Assembly (NCBI RefSeq): GCF_004136555.1
Contig: NZ_NOIT01000002.1
Coordinates: 62,001 to 126,000, forward strand
Length of the DNA: 64,000 nt
Direction of reading: 5' to 3'
From: Kocuria carniphila
GTDB taxonomy: Bacteria; Actinomycetota; Actinomycetes; Actinomycetales; Micrococcaceae
This document shows positions 7,081 to 15,779 of the stretch, in pieces. A program made the translations under genes and the position numbers. The notes under the pieces were generated by a model. The model made no database searches, had not been told where the DNA came from, and saw nothing but the letters and a program-made list of their open reading frames with translations. Every line of letters begins with the position of its first letter. Positions within the stretch are counted from its first letter, which is position 1.

Positions 7081-9012
7081 ATGCCTGGAAGGACTCATCA
7101 CACTGTGAAGACACAGCGGAGCACTACCCCCGTACGAGCTTCCGAGCTCACCGGCCGCGCCTGGCTCAACACCGGCGACCGGCAGCTGGATCTGGAGGCC
7201 CTGCGCGGCAAGATCGTGGTGTTGGACTTCTGGTCCTTCTGCTGCATCAACTGCCTGCACGTGCTGGACGAGCTGCGCCCGCTCGAGGAGAAGTACTCGG
7301 ACGTGCTGGTGACCGTGGGCGTGCACTCGCCCAAGTTCGAGCACGAGGCCGATCCCGAAGCGCTCGCCGCCGCGGTGGATCGCTACGAGATCACCCACCC
7401 GGTGCTCGACGATCCCGAGCTCAAGACCTGGGACGCCTACACGGCGCGTGCCTGGCCCACCCTGGTGGTGCTGGATCCCGAAGGTTACATCGTGGCGCAC
7501 CTGTCCGGCGAGGGTCACGTGCAGGGCCTGGAATCCCTGGTGGAGGAGCTCGTGGCCGAGCACGACGCCAAGGGCACCCTGCACCGCGGCGACGGTCCCT
7601 ACGTGCCGCGCCCGCGTCCCGAGGGCGACCTGCGCTTCCCGGGCAAGTCCGTGCGTCTGCCGGACGGCTCCTTCCTGGTCACCGATACCGGCCACCACCG
7701 CCTGGTGCAGCTCGAGGACGACCTCACCACGGTGCGCCGGGCCATCGGTTCCGGTACCAAGGGCTGGGCGGACGGCCCCGCGGATGCCACCCGCTTCAAC
7801 GAGCCGCAGGGCGTGGCCCTGCTGCCCGAATCGGTGCGCGCGACCGTGGGTTACGACCTGATCGTCGCGGACACCGTCAACCACCGCCTGCGCGGCGTGG
7901 AATTGTCCACGGGCAAGGTGCGCACCCTGGCCGGTAACGGCGTGCAGCGCCTGCTCGACGACGCTCGCGCTCGCGGCGTGGACCCCAACGAAATTCCCGC
8001 CGACGCCGCTCCCACGGACGTTGCGCTGTCCTCGCCGTGGGACGTGCTGTGGTCCACCGCAGCGGACACCCTGGTCATCGCGATGGCCGGCACCCACCAG
8101 CTGTTCTCCTTCGACCCGCGCACCGGTCAGGTCGCCGTGCTCGCGGGCACCGGTGACGAGGGCCTGCGCGACGGCGCCGCGAGCGAGTCCTGGTTCGCCC
8201 AGCCGTCGGGTCTGGCACAGGATTCCTCCGGGACGGTCTGGGTTGCGGACTCCGAGTCTTCGGCACTGCGCCGCGTGCGCTTCGACGAGTCCGGTGCGGT
8301 GTCCTCCGTGGACAGTCCGATCGGTGAGGGTCTGTTCGACTTCGGCTTCCGCGACGGCGCTGCCGACCAGGCCCGCTTGCAGCACTGCCTGGGCGTTGCC
8401 GTGCTGCCCGACAACTCGGTGGCGATCGCGGACACCTACAACGGCGCGATCCGTCGCTACGACCCCTCGACCAACGAGGTCTCCACGCTGACCCGCGGGC
8501 TGGCCGAGCCGTCCGGCGTGATCCTGGACGACGCGGACGAGCAGCCCGTCATGGTGGTTGTCGAAGCCAACGCTCACCGTTTGGTGCGCGTGCCGGTGCC
8601 CAAGGACGCTCAGACCGTGGACGAGGGTGCGGCACAGATGCAGCGCAAGCGCACCCCGATCGCACCGGGTGCCCTGGACCTGGTGGTCCGGTTCTCCGCT
8701 CCCACCGGCCAGAAATTGGATACCCGCTGGGGCGACCCCACCCAGCTGAAGGTTTCGTCCTCCCCGGCCGAGGCACTCCTTGAGGGCGACGGCACTGCGC
8801 AGGGTCTGACCCGCACGCTGCGCCTGGCCGACGGCGTGACCGAGGGAGTTCTGCACATCACCGCCCGTGCTGCCGCATGCGACGGTTCCCCGGACGGCGA
8901 GATCCCCGAGCACGCCGCGTGCCACCTGTACCAGCAGGACTGGGGCATTCCGTTCACGGTTTCCGATGACGCCGAGTCCGAGCTGACCCTGGAGCTGCGC
9001 GGGCTCGACTGA
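7081..9012 (+). CDS. Thioredoxin-like / NHL-repeat two-domain protein
   Basis: This 643-residue protein has an N-terminal thioredoxin/TlpA-like domain (about 20-175) with the redox motif WSFCCINC (CxxC at Cys55-Cys58) and a cis-proline region AWPTLVVLDPEG. After it come NHL beta-propeller repeats (about 185-500) with blades such as LVTDTGHHRLVQL, LIVADTVNHRLRGV and VAIADTYNGAIRRYD. A C-terminal domain of about 100 residues follows. No signal peptide is seen, so it is probably cytoplasmic. The mammalian relative is NHLRC2; bacterial members have no settled function. A GTG at 7105 is an alternative start that gives a more typical N-terminus. It stands alone between the copper cluster and a terminator. 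Confidence 0.88.
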   Translation: MPGRTHHTVKTQRSTTPVRASELTGRAWLNTGDRQLDLEALRGKIVVLDFWSFCCINCLHVLDELRPLEEKYSDVLVTVGVHSPKFEHEADPEALAAAVDRYEITHPVLDDPELKTWDAYTARAWPTLVVLDPEGYIVAHLSGEGHVQGLESLVEELVAEHDAKGTLHRGDGPYVPRPRPEGDLRFPGKSVRLPDGSFLVTDTGHHRLVQLEDDLTTVRRAIGSGTKGWADGPADATRFNEPQGVALLPESVRATVGYDLIVADTVNHRLRGVELSTGKVRTLAGNGVQRLLDDARARGVDPNEIPADAAPTDVALSSPWDVLWSTAADTLVIAMAGTHQLFSFDPRTGQVAVLAGTGDEGLRDGAASESWFAQPSGLAQDSSGTVWVADSESSALRRVRFDESGAVSSVDSPIGEGLFDFGFRDGAADQARLQHCLGVAVLPDNSVAIADTYNGAIRRYDPSTNEVSTLTRGLAEPSGVILDDADEQPVMVVVEANAHRLVRVPVPKDAQTVDEGAAQMQRKRTPIAPGALDLVVRFSAPTGQKLDTRWGDPTQLKVSSSPAEALLEGDGTAQGLTRTLRLADGVTEGVLHITARAAACDGSPDGEIPEHAACHLYQQDWGIPFTVSDDAESELTLELRGLD

Positions 9013-9034
9013 TCCCGCCGCTGATCGGTGACAT

Positions 9035-9078
9035 GAGAAAGGCCGCTACCGTCCGTGGGGACGGTGGCGGCCGTTCTC
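9035..9078 (+). terminator. Terminator between convergent genes
   Basis: GGCCGCTACCGTCC (9041-9054) pairs with GGACGGTGGCGGCC (9059-9072) around a GTGG loop. Flanking GAGAA/TTCTC bases extend it. It lies between the NHL gene and the minus-strand gene ending at 9132. Confidence 0.8.
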
Positions 9079-9131
9079 ATGGTGAATTCTGCCTCGACAC
9101 GGGGTGGCCAGCACGATTCAGTGCTTGTGGG

Positions 9132-10115
9132 TCAGTGTCTGGGCGTGACCGTGGCCTCGTCCTCGGTCACGTCCAGGGTGGCCTTGAACGTGAACGGCAC
9201 TTCCTCCGAGACCTTGCTGGTCTTGCCGTCCATCAGGTTGACCGAGGTGAACTCGATCTTGGCCGTGCCCGGGCTGTCCATGAGCCCCCACTTGTCCGCA
9301 TTGGGTCCACTCAGCCGGATGTCAGTGGTGGGGTATTCGGTGATGGACCACTTGACGTTGTCCTGGACTCGTCCCGAGAACTCGTAAGAGAACGGGCAAC
9401 TGGCCGGGTACAGGGTGTCCTGCTCGGCGCACGTGTCCAGGTACGTCTTGGTCTGCTCGCTGACCTGCGACTTCAGTTCATCCGAGGGCCTGGCGTCCAG
9501 CGTGAGATCGGTCTCTGCATCTGGATCGGTCACCAGGGTCTGTTCGGGCTCGGCCGTCACCATGGGGGACGTGTAGGAACCGGTGTAGATCCCGGGGTAG
9601 AAGACCGCGAAGTCACGGGCGGAGTCGGTCAGCGCCACGGATTCCCCGTTGATGTCCACCGCGGTGGAACCGGGCATGGTCACGTGCATGGTGGGCAACG
9701 TGGTTCGGTCGAAATCCCACACCGTGAAGAATCCCCACTGGGTGTCTGCGGGGTGGAGAGTGAACTCGGAACTGTGTTCCTGCCCGTCCAAGGTGTAGTC
9801 GGCGCGGACCACGGCTTGGTCGCTGGTCGAGGACACCGTGGAGATCTCCACGTCGTCTAATTTCTCCGCGGCGGCCTCCAACGGCTCACCGTCCAGCAGG
9901 GCCGCGTTCGAATCGGGGACCTCGGCGTTGAGCGCACCGAGAGCCGCGGCGCCGTCGCCGGCCTGGAGCGCGTCGAAGTAAGCCTTGACGTCCGTTTCCG
10001 GGCCGTACTGGTACTTGTTGACCAGGGCGATCGTGACCGCCGCGGCCGCGACCGAGAGCACAATGAGAAAAAGCCATGCCCCTACGGCCTTCAGTACACG
10101 GTCGGTTTGTTCCAT
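9132..10115 (-). CDS. Single-pass membrane protein of unknown function
   Basis: I do not recognise this 327-residue protein. After a short cytoplasmic head (MEQTDRVLKAVG) there is one membrane helix (about residues 12-33), so the remaining 290 or so residues should lie outside the cell. The first outer part (about 40-75) is helical and resembles the DUF4878/lumazine-like region that often follows such anchors (VKAYFDALQAGDGAAALGAL). The rest is beta-rich. Two cysteines (DTC...ASCPF, about 228 and 239) could form a disulfide. It is divergent from the PH-domain-like membrane protein gene at 10255 with a 139-base gap. No catalytic motif is seen. Confidence 0.7.
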   Translation of the reverse strand: MEQTDRVLKAVGAWLFLIVLSVAAAAVTIALVNKYQYGPETDVKAYFDALQAGDGAAALGALNAEVPDSNAALLDGEPLEAAAEKLDDVEISTVSSTSDQAVVRADYTLDGQEHSSEFTLHPADTQWGFFTVWDFDRTTLPTMHVTMPGSTAVDINGESVALTDSARDFAVFYPGIYTGSYTSPMVTAEPEQTLVTDPDAETDLTLDARPSDELKSQVSEQTKTYLDTCAEQDTLYPASCPFSYEFSGRVQDNVKWSITEYPTTDIRLSGPNADKWGLMDSPGTAKIEFTSVNLMDGKTSKVSEEVPFTFKATLDVTEDEATVTPRH

Positions 10116-10254
10116 GGATCATCACGTTAGCCCATCTACCGGAGCTAGACCGAAGACGGCGCAATACGACGATTCATTGATCTGGGCCTGCCAAAACTCC
10201 GCGTTAAGCTGGTGCGGGTCCACACCAACGGCAGCGGGAGAATCTCAGCACACC

Positions 10255-10908
10255 ATGGCAGAAACAGTTCGGCAGGTTCCGGAGAAATATTCCGCTCCGC
10301 AGCATGTCTTTCACCCGCGCATCACCTCGTACGGGCGCAGAATCTGGGCCGCGGTGCCGCCGCTCTTGCTGGTAGCCGTGGCCTTGCTCGCGCTCTACTA
10401 CCGCCGCCCACGCGGGCCCGTGATCGCGGTCCTGATCTTCCTGGCCCTGGTCGGCGGAATCATCGCCTACGGATACCTGCGCCCCGCGCTGACCGTGATC
10501 ACACAGACGCACTTCTTGAAGTCGCGCTGGATCGGATTTCACGCCGTACCCCGCGACCGGGTGCATCAGGTGGTCACGGTGGACAAGCTCCTGCCGCCGC
10601 GCCCCAAGCCCGGGAAACCTCGCGGCCGGCCGTACTTGTGGCTCGTGACGGAGACCGGCAAGCGGGCCATGGCCCTGGACGGCATCGTGTGGGACGCGGC
10701 CTCGCTCAAGAGTTTCGCGGACCTTTCCGGCGCGCAGCACGTGAACTTCAAACAGGCCACGCCGGACCAGGTCAGTAAGCACTGGCCCAAGTTGGTTTCC
10801 TGGCACGTGCGTTACCCACGGTTGCGCTACGCGGCCTCGTCGCTGGCTCTGGTGCTCGTGATCGTCCTGGTCGTCTGGTTGACCTTCGTCCAGACCACGT
10901 TCCAGTAA
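10255..10908 (+). CDS. Small membrane protein with PH-like domain
   Basis: This 217-residue protein begins MAETVRQVPEKYSAPQHVFHPR, has two close membrane helices (about residues 32-48 and 54-73), then a soluble region (about 75-180) of the bacterial PH-like type (TVITQTHFLKSRWIGFHAVPRD), and a final helix (about 194-213). The order of helix pair plus bPH-like domain is common in actinobacterial membrane proteins of unknown role. The start was set at the ATG at 10255; the frame stays open far upstream, but that stretch overlaps the divergent gene. It ends 12 bases before a very strong bidirectional hairpin. The function is unknown, and the PH assignment rests on general shape. Confidence 0.7.
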   Translation: MAETVRQVPEKYSAPQHVFHPRITSYGRRIWAAVPPLLLVAVALLALYYRRPRGPVIAVLIFLALVGGIIAYGYLRPALTVITQTHFLKSRWIGFHAVPRDRVHQVVTVDKLLPPRPKPGKPRGRPYLWLVTETGKRAMALDGIVWDAASLKSFADLSGAQHVNFKQATPDQVSKHWPKLVSWHVRYPRLRYAASSLALVLVIVLVVWLTFVQTTFQ

Positions 10909-10920
10909 CAGCCGCACAAA

Positions 10921-10970
10921 CGCCGACGCCGCCGTGAGACTCCCTGGGGAGTCTCACGGCGGCGTCGGCG
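10921..10970. terminator. Bidirectional terminator, perfect 23-bp stem
   Basis: A 23-bp perfect inverted repeat (10921-10943 with 10948-10970) closes a CTGG loop and is followed by TTTCT. It separates the convergent PH-like gene and the sugar ABC ATPase gene, which ends at 10992. Confidence 0.9.
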
Positions 10971-10991
10971 TTTCTATGCGCTTGGCGAGCG

Positions 10992-12476
10992 TCAGGCGCT
11001 GGTGCTGCCGCCCTGGCCCTGCCATGGGGCGTCGTCAGCGCGGTGACGGCCACCGGCCTCGGGACGATCACCGGTGGCATTGCCGTCACGGGTGTCCGTG
11101 CGGAGGATGTCGGCATCGGAACGATCACCTGCCGCAGCGCGATCACTCGCATCCCTGCGGGGCGTGTCCGCCGTGCGGTCGCCCGTGTGAGCGGCACCGT
11201 TGTCACGATGGGTGCCACCCGACTCGCGGTCGGCCTTCTGCCGCGCGCGCTCGGTCTCGGCTTCGCGCTCCTCGGTGGCCTCGCGGGTCAACTCCGCACC
11301 GGCCTCCTCGTCGCGGGTGAGGTTCTCACCGGTCTCGGGATCGAACACGTGCATGCGGCGGGCATCCAACCAAATATTGGCCGCTGTGCCACCGCGGATG
11401 CGGGATGAAGCGTCCAGGGACACGACCACCTGCGAAGGCATCTCGTCCGCGTCCAAGTCCTTGGCCAGCTCGTCGAGCTTGTGCTTGACGGCCTGGTCCT
11501 GCTCGAACTGTCTGTAGCCGTACTGCTGGTTACCCAGCCACTCGGTGTGGGTGAACTCGGCCTCGAACGTGGTGCCGTGGGGCACCTTGGCCTCGTCCAC
11601 GAACTTGGAGTCCTCGAAGTGCTCGGGGCGCAGGCCCAACAGCACAATGTCGTTCTTGCCCGACACTTTCTGCTGCACGCGCTCCGGGACGTCGATGTCA
11701 CCGATGGGCGTCTTGAACACGTTGCCCTCGATGCGCGCCGGCAGGAAGTTCATGGACGGTGCTCCGATGAAGCCCGCCACGAACAGGTTGACCGGCTGTT
11801 CGTACAGCTCACGCGGGGACGCGATCTGCTGCAGCACGCCCTTCTTGAGCACGGCCACGCGGTCACCGAGGGTCATGGCCTCGGTCTGGTCGTGGGTCAC
11901 GTAAATGGAGGTGATGCCCATCCGGCGCTGCAACTGGGCGATCTCCGTGCGCATCTGACCACGGAGCTTGGCGTCCAGGTTGGACAGCGGCTCGTCGAAG
12001 AGGAACGCATCCGCGTCACGCACGATCGCGCGGCCCATGGCCACACGCTGCCGCTGACCGCCGGACAGGTTGGCCGGCTTGCGCTCCAGATGATCGTCGA
12101 GGTCCAGGGTGTCCGACGCCGCACGGACCTTACGGTCGATCTCGTCGTTGGAGAACTGACCCTTGGACAACCGCAACGGGAACGCAATGTTCTCGTAGAC
12201 GGTCAGGTGCGGATACAGGGCGTAGTTCTGGAACACCATGGACAGGTTGCGGTCGCGGGGAGCCTTGTCGTTGACGCGCTCGCCGTCGATGAGCAACTCG
12301 CCGCTGGTGATGTCCTCGAGTCCCACGACCATGCGCAGGAGGGTGGACTTACCACAACCCGAGGGGCCCACGAGGATCAAAAATTCGCCGTCGGCCACGT
12401 CGATGGAGACGTCATTGACCGCCGGAAAACCGTCGTCGTACTTCTTGACGAGGTTCTGCATGGTAATAGCTGCCAT
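10992..12476 (-). CDS. Sugar ABC transporter ATP-binding protein (SugC/MsiK type) with long charged tail
   Basis: This 494-residue ATPase powers the importer encoded just upstream. Residues 1-240 hold the ABC domain: Walker A GPSGCGKST (37-45), signature NLSGGQRQR (from 136), and Walker B DAFLFDEP (about 156-163). Residues 240-390 are the C-terminal TOBE/MalK-type regulatory domain (LLGLRPEHFEDS, DARRMHVFDPETGENL). Usual SugC/MsiK proteins stop near 370-390 residues. Here about 100 more follow, mainly Arg, Asp, Glu, Ala and Gly, low in complexity and probably disordered. It is the last gene of the operon, 54 bases after the MalG-type permease, and ends beside a strong terminator. The charged tail is the odd feature. 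Confidence 0.93.
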   Translation of the reverse strand: MAAITMQNLVKKYDDGFPAVNDVSIDVADGEFLILVGPSGCGKSTLLRMVVGLEDITSGELLIDGERVNDKAPRDRNLSMVFQNYALYPHLTVYENIAFPLRLSKGQFSNDEIDRKVRAASDTLDLDDHLERKPANLSGGQRQRVAMGRAIVRDADAFLFDEPLSNLDAKLRGQMRTEIAQLQRRMGITSIYVTHDQTEAMTLGDRVAVLKKGVLQQIASPRELYEQPVNLFVAGFIGAPSMNFLPARIEGNVFKTPIGDIDVPERVQQKVSGKNDIVLLGLRPEHFEDSKFVDEAKVPHGTTFEAEFTHTEWLGNQQYGYRQFEQDQAVKHKLDELAKDLDADEMPSQVVVSLDASSRIRGGTAANIWLDARRMHVFDPETGENLTRDEEAGAELTREATEEREAETERARQKADRESGGTHRDNGAAHTGDRTADTPRRDASDRAAAGDRSDADILRTDTRDGNATGDRPEAGGRHRADDAPWQGQGGSTSA

Positions 12477-12530
12477 GTCTACTCAGTCCTTACTGTGCTT
12501 GAGCTTGAAGTGTTGAGGGACCGGCGGGGA

Positions 12531-13367
12531 TCAACCCTTGACCGCGCCCTGGGTCAAACCGGAAACGATCTGGCGCTGGAAGGCCAGGACCAAGAGCACC
12601 ACGGGAATGGTCACGATGATCGCCGCGGCGGAAATGGCGCCGGCGGGATCCTCGAACTGCGAGGCACCCGTGAAGAACGCCAGTGCCGCAGGGACCGGTC
12701 GGGCCGCCGATGTGGAGGTCAAACCGATTCCGTACACGAAGTCGTTCCAGGCGATGAAGAACGCAATGATCGCGGTGGTGAACACACCGGGTGCGGTCAG
12801 CGGAACGATCACCTTGCGGAACGCCTGCCAGGTGGACGCGCCGTCGACCTGGGCCGCGCGCTCCAGATCCCACGGGATCTGCTGGAAGAAAGCGGCCAGC
12901 GTCCAGATGGAGATCGGAAGGGTCAGGGACAGGTAAGGAATGATCAGACCGAGCCAGGTGTCGTACAGGCCCACCTGACGCCACAGGTTGAACAGCGGCG
13001 TCACGATGGAGATCACCGGGAACATGGACACCATCAGCGCGGTGGTCAACACGATGCGCTTGCCCGGGAAGTCCAGGCGGGCGATCGCGTAGGCGCACAG
13101 GGTGGCCAGCACCACGGCAATGAACGTGGCGATCAGCGAGATGCCGATGGAGTTCCACAGCGCGGGCAGGAACAGGTCCTTGGCGTCTCCCACGAAGATC
13201 TGTTCGTAGTTGTCGGTGACGAACTGGGAGGGCAAGAACTTGCCGGAACTCAGATCGGCCGGGGACTTGAACGAGGTCATCAGGATGGACAGCACCGGGA
13301 ACAGCGCGTAGATCAACACCAATACGGTGACGATGGCCCATCCGAGCTTTTGTTTAGTGCTCAACAT
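12531..13367 (-). CDS. Trehalose/sugar ABC transporter permease, MalG/SugB type
   Basis: This 278-residue permease has six predicted helices and the EAA loop that contacts the ATPase (ERAAQVDGASTWQAFRKVIVPL, about residues 170-190). It begins with a short cytoplasmic tail (MLSTKQKLGWAIV). Together with the MalF-type protein it forms the membrane channel of a CUT1 carbohydrate importer. Its start lies six bases after the end of the upstream permease gene, so the two are translationally close. The substrate is inferred from the binding protein, which most resembles LpqY, the trehalose binder of mycobacteria. In this case the gene corresponds to sugB. Confidence 0.92.
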   Translation of the reverse strand: MLSTKQKLGWAIVTVLVLIYALFPVLSILMTSFKSPADLSSGKFLPSQFVTDNYEQIFVGDAKDLFLPALWNSIGISLIATFIAVVLATLCAYAIARLDFPGKRIVLTTALMVSMFPVISIVTPLFNLWRQVGLYDTWLGLIIPYLSLTLPISIWTLAAFFQQIPWDLERAAQVDGASTWQAFRKVIVPLTAPGVFTTAIIAFFIAWNDFVYGIGLTSTSAARPVPAALAFFTGASQFEDPAGAISAAAIIVTIPVVLLVLAFQRQIVSGLTQGAVKG

Positions 13368-13373
13368 GGCGGT

Positions 13374-14339
13374 TTACCTACCCTTCCCAGAGCCGGCCAG
13401 ATCCACCTTGAAGACCTTGATCGCGGTGAATGCTATGAGCATCACGCACAGGAACAAGATCACGGAGATCGCCGAGCCGAGGCCGATTTCCAGGCGTCCG
13501 ATGGAGGTTCGATACGCGAGCAGCGAGAGCGCCTCCGTGCCGTACTGGCCCTGGGTCATGATGAAGATGTTGTCGAAAATACGGAACGCGTCCAGCGCGC
13601 GGAACACCACGGCCACCATGATGGCGGCCTTCATGTTCGGCAGGATCACCTTGGTCAGGCGCTGCCACGCGGAGGCACCGTCCACACGGGCCGCTTCGGA
13701 GAGTTCCCCCGGAACCTGTGCCAACCCGGAGAGCAGCAACAGCGAGATGAACGGGGTGGTCTTCCAGATCTCGGACGCCATGATGATGGTCAACGCGGGA
13801 CCCTGAGAAGCAAACCAGTTGAAGTCCGGTCCGATACCGGGAACCCAGTCGAACCAGTTGTTGACGTAACCGGTGGTGATGTCGAACGCGTAGAACCACG
13901 CGAACGCGGAGACCACGGTGATGATTCCATAGGGCACCAGGATCGCGGTGCGCAGGAGGCCGCGGGTGGCCTTGATCGCACTGTGCATGACCAGTGCGAG
14001 GGCCAGACCCAGCACGAGTTCCACGAGGACGGTGACCACTGTGATCAACAGGGTGACACCCAGGTTTTGCCAGAACAGGGAGTCGGAGAAAACCGTGGCG
14101 TAGTTGCCCAGGAACACGAATTCCTTGTCCCCGGGTGCGGTGAGGCGGAAGGAGAACAGGGAGTCGTACAGGGCCTGCACAATGGGGTACAGGGTCACCA
14201 GCAACATGATGATGAACGCGGGGCCGGCCAGCAGCCAACCGAGCTTTCGCTCCGCCCGGACGCGGTCCGAAATCTGCCGTTTGGCCTTGGGCGCTTGGGT
14301 CCCAGGTGCTCGGGTCGAAGAATCGACGGTGGTACTCAC
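13374..14339 (-). CDS. Trehalose/sugar ABC transporter permease, MalF/SugA type
   Basis: This 321-residue permease starts with a cytoplasmic tail of about 35 residues, then six helices, the first at LGWLLAGPAFIIMLLVTLYPI. The EAA loop reads EAARVDGASAWQRLTKVILPN (about residues 228-248). It pairs with the MalG-type protein encoded next. The start ATG overlaps the stop of the binding-protein gene by 4 bases (14336-14339), a sign of coupled translation. It corresponds to sugA in the LpqY-SugABC system. Confidence 0.92.
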   Translation of the reverse strand: MSTTVDSSTRAPGTQAPKAKRQISDRVRAERKLGWLLAGPAFIIMLLVTLYPIVQALYDSLFSFRLTAPGDKEFVFLGNYATVFSDSLFWQNLGVTLLITVVTVLVELVLGLALALVMHSAIKATRGLLRTAILVPYGIITVVSAFAWFYAFDITTGYVNNWFDWVPGIGPDFNWFASQGPALTIIMASEIWKTTPFISLLLLSGLAQVPGELSEAARVDGASAWQRLTKVILPNMKAAIMVAVVFRALDAFRIFDNIFIMTQGQYGTEALSLLAYRTSIGRLEIGLGSAISVILFLCVMLIAFTAIKVFKVDLAGSGKGR

Positions 14340-15652
14340 AGCAGCGCATCTCCCTTCAGGACTTGCTCAATAAAGGCAGTGGTCTCTTTAGGCGTGTTCT
14401 CGTTCACGCTCTGCGGTGGCGTCCACTCCTGCTGAATGGCGGTGGAAATCTCGTTGTAGTACGGAGTCTGCGGGCGCGGTGCCGCGTTGTCCAGGGATTC
14501 CCGAATGACCGAAGCCTGCGGGTACGCCTCACGCACCGCGGCGTCGTCAAAGGCCTTGGCGGAGGACGGCGGGTTGCCGTTGGTCGCGAAGTACTGCGAC
14601 TGGTGTTCCGGGGTGACGATGCACTCCACAGCCTCCCAGGCGAGATCCTGGTTTTCGGAAGTGGCACCCACACCAATGTTGATACCACCCAGCGGAGGGG
14701 CGGACGGGGTGTCGGCATTGACGCGGGGCCATTGGGCCCAGCCGATATCGTCCACCAGGGACTTGTCCAGCGACCCTTCTTCCACGGCGCCGTTGGACGC
14801 CGCCCAGACGAACGGCCAGTTCACCATGAACGAGCCCTTGTCCCCCTGGAACTGGATCATGGAGGAGTTCTCGTCCTGGGTCGGAAGCCCAGGTCCACCC
14901 AGGCCCTCCTTGCCAATGGTGCCCACGATGTCCGCGGCCTTCTCGCCGGCCTCGGTGTCCAGGGTGATGTCCGCGTCCTGGCCCTCTTCGCCGGCGGTGA
15001 TGATCTCGCCACCGGCCGAGGCAACCAGCCCGTTGACCCACACGGTCATGGACTCGGCCTGGGTGCCTTGAACGCCCAAATACTTGTCCTGGCTGCGTGC
15101 GGCGTCAATGATTTGATCCCACGTGACCGGCTTGGACATGTCCAGACCGGCGGCTTGTGCGACCGACTTGCGGTACCAGAGCAACTGGGTGTTGGCCCAG
15201 AACGGTACGGCCACGATCTCACCGTCCCACTTGGCGCCCTCGAGTGGGCCGTCCAGGGTGTCCGAGGTGGTCCTTTCGACCACGTCCGCCGGCGGCTTGG
15301 CCAGGAACCCGGGCTCGGCGAGCTCGGGAACGAACGGCGGGTCCAGGCTCATGATGTCCATGGACGTGTCGCCGGCGGCCAATCGCCGGGCCAACTGCTC
15401 TCGCTGCGAGGACGCATCGCGGGGCAGCAGGGACGTTTCGATCTTGTACTTCCCGTCAGAGGCCGCGGAGCATTGTTCCGCAATGGTGGCCTGCCCGCCG
15501 TCGTCCGGGTTGATGTACCACGTCAGCGTGGGCGGGCCCGATTCTTGCGAACCGCACGCCGTCAGCAACATTGCCGACGCGCCCGCGAGCGCAACCGCAC
15601 TGCGGATCCGGCGTCCCCTCCGCGCCCTGCGTGGTGTGTGAGTGGCTTTCAC
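14336..15652 (-). CDS. ABC transporter sugar-binding lipoprotein, LpqY-like (trehalose)
   Basis: This 438-residue lipoprotein has a basic N-terminus, a hydrophobic core and the lipobox LLTAC (Cys33). The mature protein is an extracellular solute-binding protein of the CUT1 class. The segments SLLPRDASSQREQLARRLAAGD and SMDIMSLDPPFVPELAEPGFL, and later NTQLLWYRKS and NWPFVWAA, closely follow what I know of mycobacterial LpqY, so trehalose (or a similar disaccharide) is the probable ligand. Permeases and ATPase follow in the order of lpqY-sugA-sugB-sugC, with a 4-base overlap at the first junction. Trehalose recycling fits an osmotolerant actinobacterium. Ligand assignment is by resemblance from memory, not by alignment. 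Confidence 0.88.
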   Translation of the reverse strand: MKATHTPRRARRGRRIRSAVALAGASAMLLTACGSQESGPPTLTWYINPDDGGQATIAEQCSAASDGKYKIETSLLPRDASSQREQLARRLAAGDTSMDIMSLDPPFVPELAEPGFLAKPPADVVERTTSDTLDGPLEGAKWDGEIVAVPFWANTQLLWYRKSVAQAAGLDMSKPVTWDQIIDAARSQDKYLGVQGTQAESMTVWVNGLVASAGGEIITAGEEGQDADITLDTEAGEKAADIVGTIGKEGLGGPGLPTQDENSSMIQFQGDKGSFMVNWPFVWAASNGAVEEGSLDKSLVDDIGWAQWPRVNADTPSAPPLGGINIGVGATSENQDLAWEAVECIVTPEHQSQYFATNGNPPSSAKAFDDAAVREAYPQASVIRESLDNAAPRPQTPYYNEISTAIQQEWTPPQSVNENTPKETTAFIEQVLKGDALL

Positions 15653-15779
15653 TATGATTCCTCCCCTGTGACAAGGTCATCCACTGGGCAGTGAGCCCAT
15701 GGACCCGGAAGGGTCATCAGGCTGCTCAGCATTTACTCAGTCTATGGGTGAGGCATCTCACACCTGTCGACCGACGCGG

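Noticed and set aside
11481-14435. A 984-residue plus-strand frame
   Set aside because: It runs opposite the ABC ATPase and permease genes, which have clear motifs; it has none.
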